A stretch of DNA of 64,000 nt, taken from assembly GCA_008973525.1 (NCBI GenBank), contig WACJ01000226.1, positions 248,001-312,000 on the forward strand. The letters run 5' to 3'. The notes under the pieces are model-generated. The model was not told the origin of the DNA. It was given only the letters and a program-made list of their open reading frames with translations, and searched no databases. Positions 63,885-64,000 of this stretch are shown in pieces (within the stretch, counting starts at the first letter, position 1; every line of letters begins with the position of its first letter). Origin of the DNA: Stenopsyche tienmushanensis (Eukaryota; Arthropoda; Insecta; Trichoptera; Stenopsychidae). Both the position numbers and the translations under genes were made by a program.

Positions 63885-64000
63885 GTGAAGTCCGATGCGG
63901 ACATCCGGGGGCACCGGCTCATTCCTTCGTGCAACTGTCGGGGCCCCCAGTTCCTGGTACTGTAGCAATATACACATGTGAAAGAGGATTTGAACTTTTG
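63885..64000 (+). CDS. Secreted sushi-domain protein, exon 2 (start of sushi/CCP module), cut by window end
   Basis: Acceptor TTATTAGCAG. Read in the phase left by exon 1 it gives GEVRCGHPGAPAHSF and later GPPVPGTVAIYTCERGFELL. This is the first half of a sushi (CCP) domain: C..PG.P near the start and YTC..GFxL with the third-position Cys. Sushi domains are extracellular protein-binding modules found in complement-like, adhesion and synaptic proteins. Following a signal peptide immediately, it is probably the N-terminal module of a longer secreted or membrane protein. The remaining exons are beyond the window, so the family cannot be named. Confidence 0.8.

Noticed and set aside
1..64000. tRNA, rRNA, CRISPR, operon and riboswitch signals
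   Set aside because: None seen on reading both strands. The sequence has the structure of insect nuclear DNA. A covariance-model search would be needed to exclude small RNA genes.

Overview
The window looks like A+T-rich nuclear DNA of an insect, most likely a fly. The evidence is split genes with GT..AG introns, an insect-type calpain, and many DNA transposons of the mariner, piggyBac, hAT and pogo/Tigger types plus one Penelope-like retroelement. There are no bacterial operons, ribosome binding sites, phage genes or CRISPR arrays. Order Diptera is an inference from the calpain type and the transposon mix; it was not tested by a database search.

Two host genes can be supported, both on the + strand. 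The first is a calpain. One exon lies at 28663-28732, then comes an intron of 16,352 bp, then eight exons packed into 45085-47460. All splice phases close, and the joined exons give 612 codons including the stop. The 5' end is missing from the model. The protein has Arg where the catalytic Cys should be and Cys where the catalytic His should be. It is therefore probably a non-proteolytic calpain of the Drosophila Calpain-C kind. The second gene starts at 58949 with a signal-peptide exon. It splices over a 4.8-kb intron to an exon at 63885 that begins a sushi/CCP domain and runs off the window. It encodes a secreted or membrane-anchored extracellular protein.

Layout. 1-28.6 kb is intergenic or upstream-intron DNA. 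It holds mariner remnants, piggyBac-like pieces, a Penelope-like reverse transcriptase (19.16-20.48 kb), palindrome-cored repeats, two pogo/Tigger elements (24.3-25.3 and 26.5-27.2 kb) and an hAT-like MITE. 28.7-45.1 kb is the long calpain intron, loaded with mariner, piggyBac, hAT and TIR-MITE copies. 45.1-47.5 kb is the calpain gene body. 47.5-58.4 kb is intergenic, with two hAT-like non-autonomous elements that keep 8-bp target-site duplications, a well-bounded deleted mariner and more remnants. 58.4-64 kb is the start of the sushi-domain gene.

The repeats form recognisable families. A palindrome-cored family (core CGGTCCG-AAAAG-CGGACCG, nine copies) is linked to hAT-like ends and carries a fragment of mariner coding sequence. 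Several mariner lineages show the same damage: the N-terminal DNA-binding part is joined to the C-terminal part with the middle of the catalytic domain missing. No transposase here is intact, so all elements look immobile or dependent on transposase supplied elsewhere.
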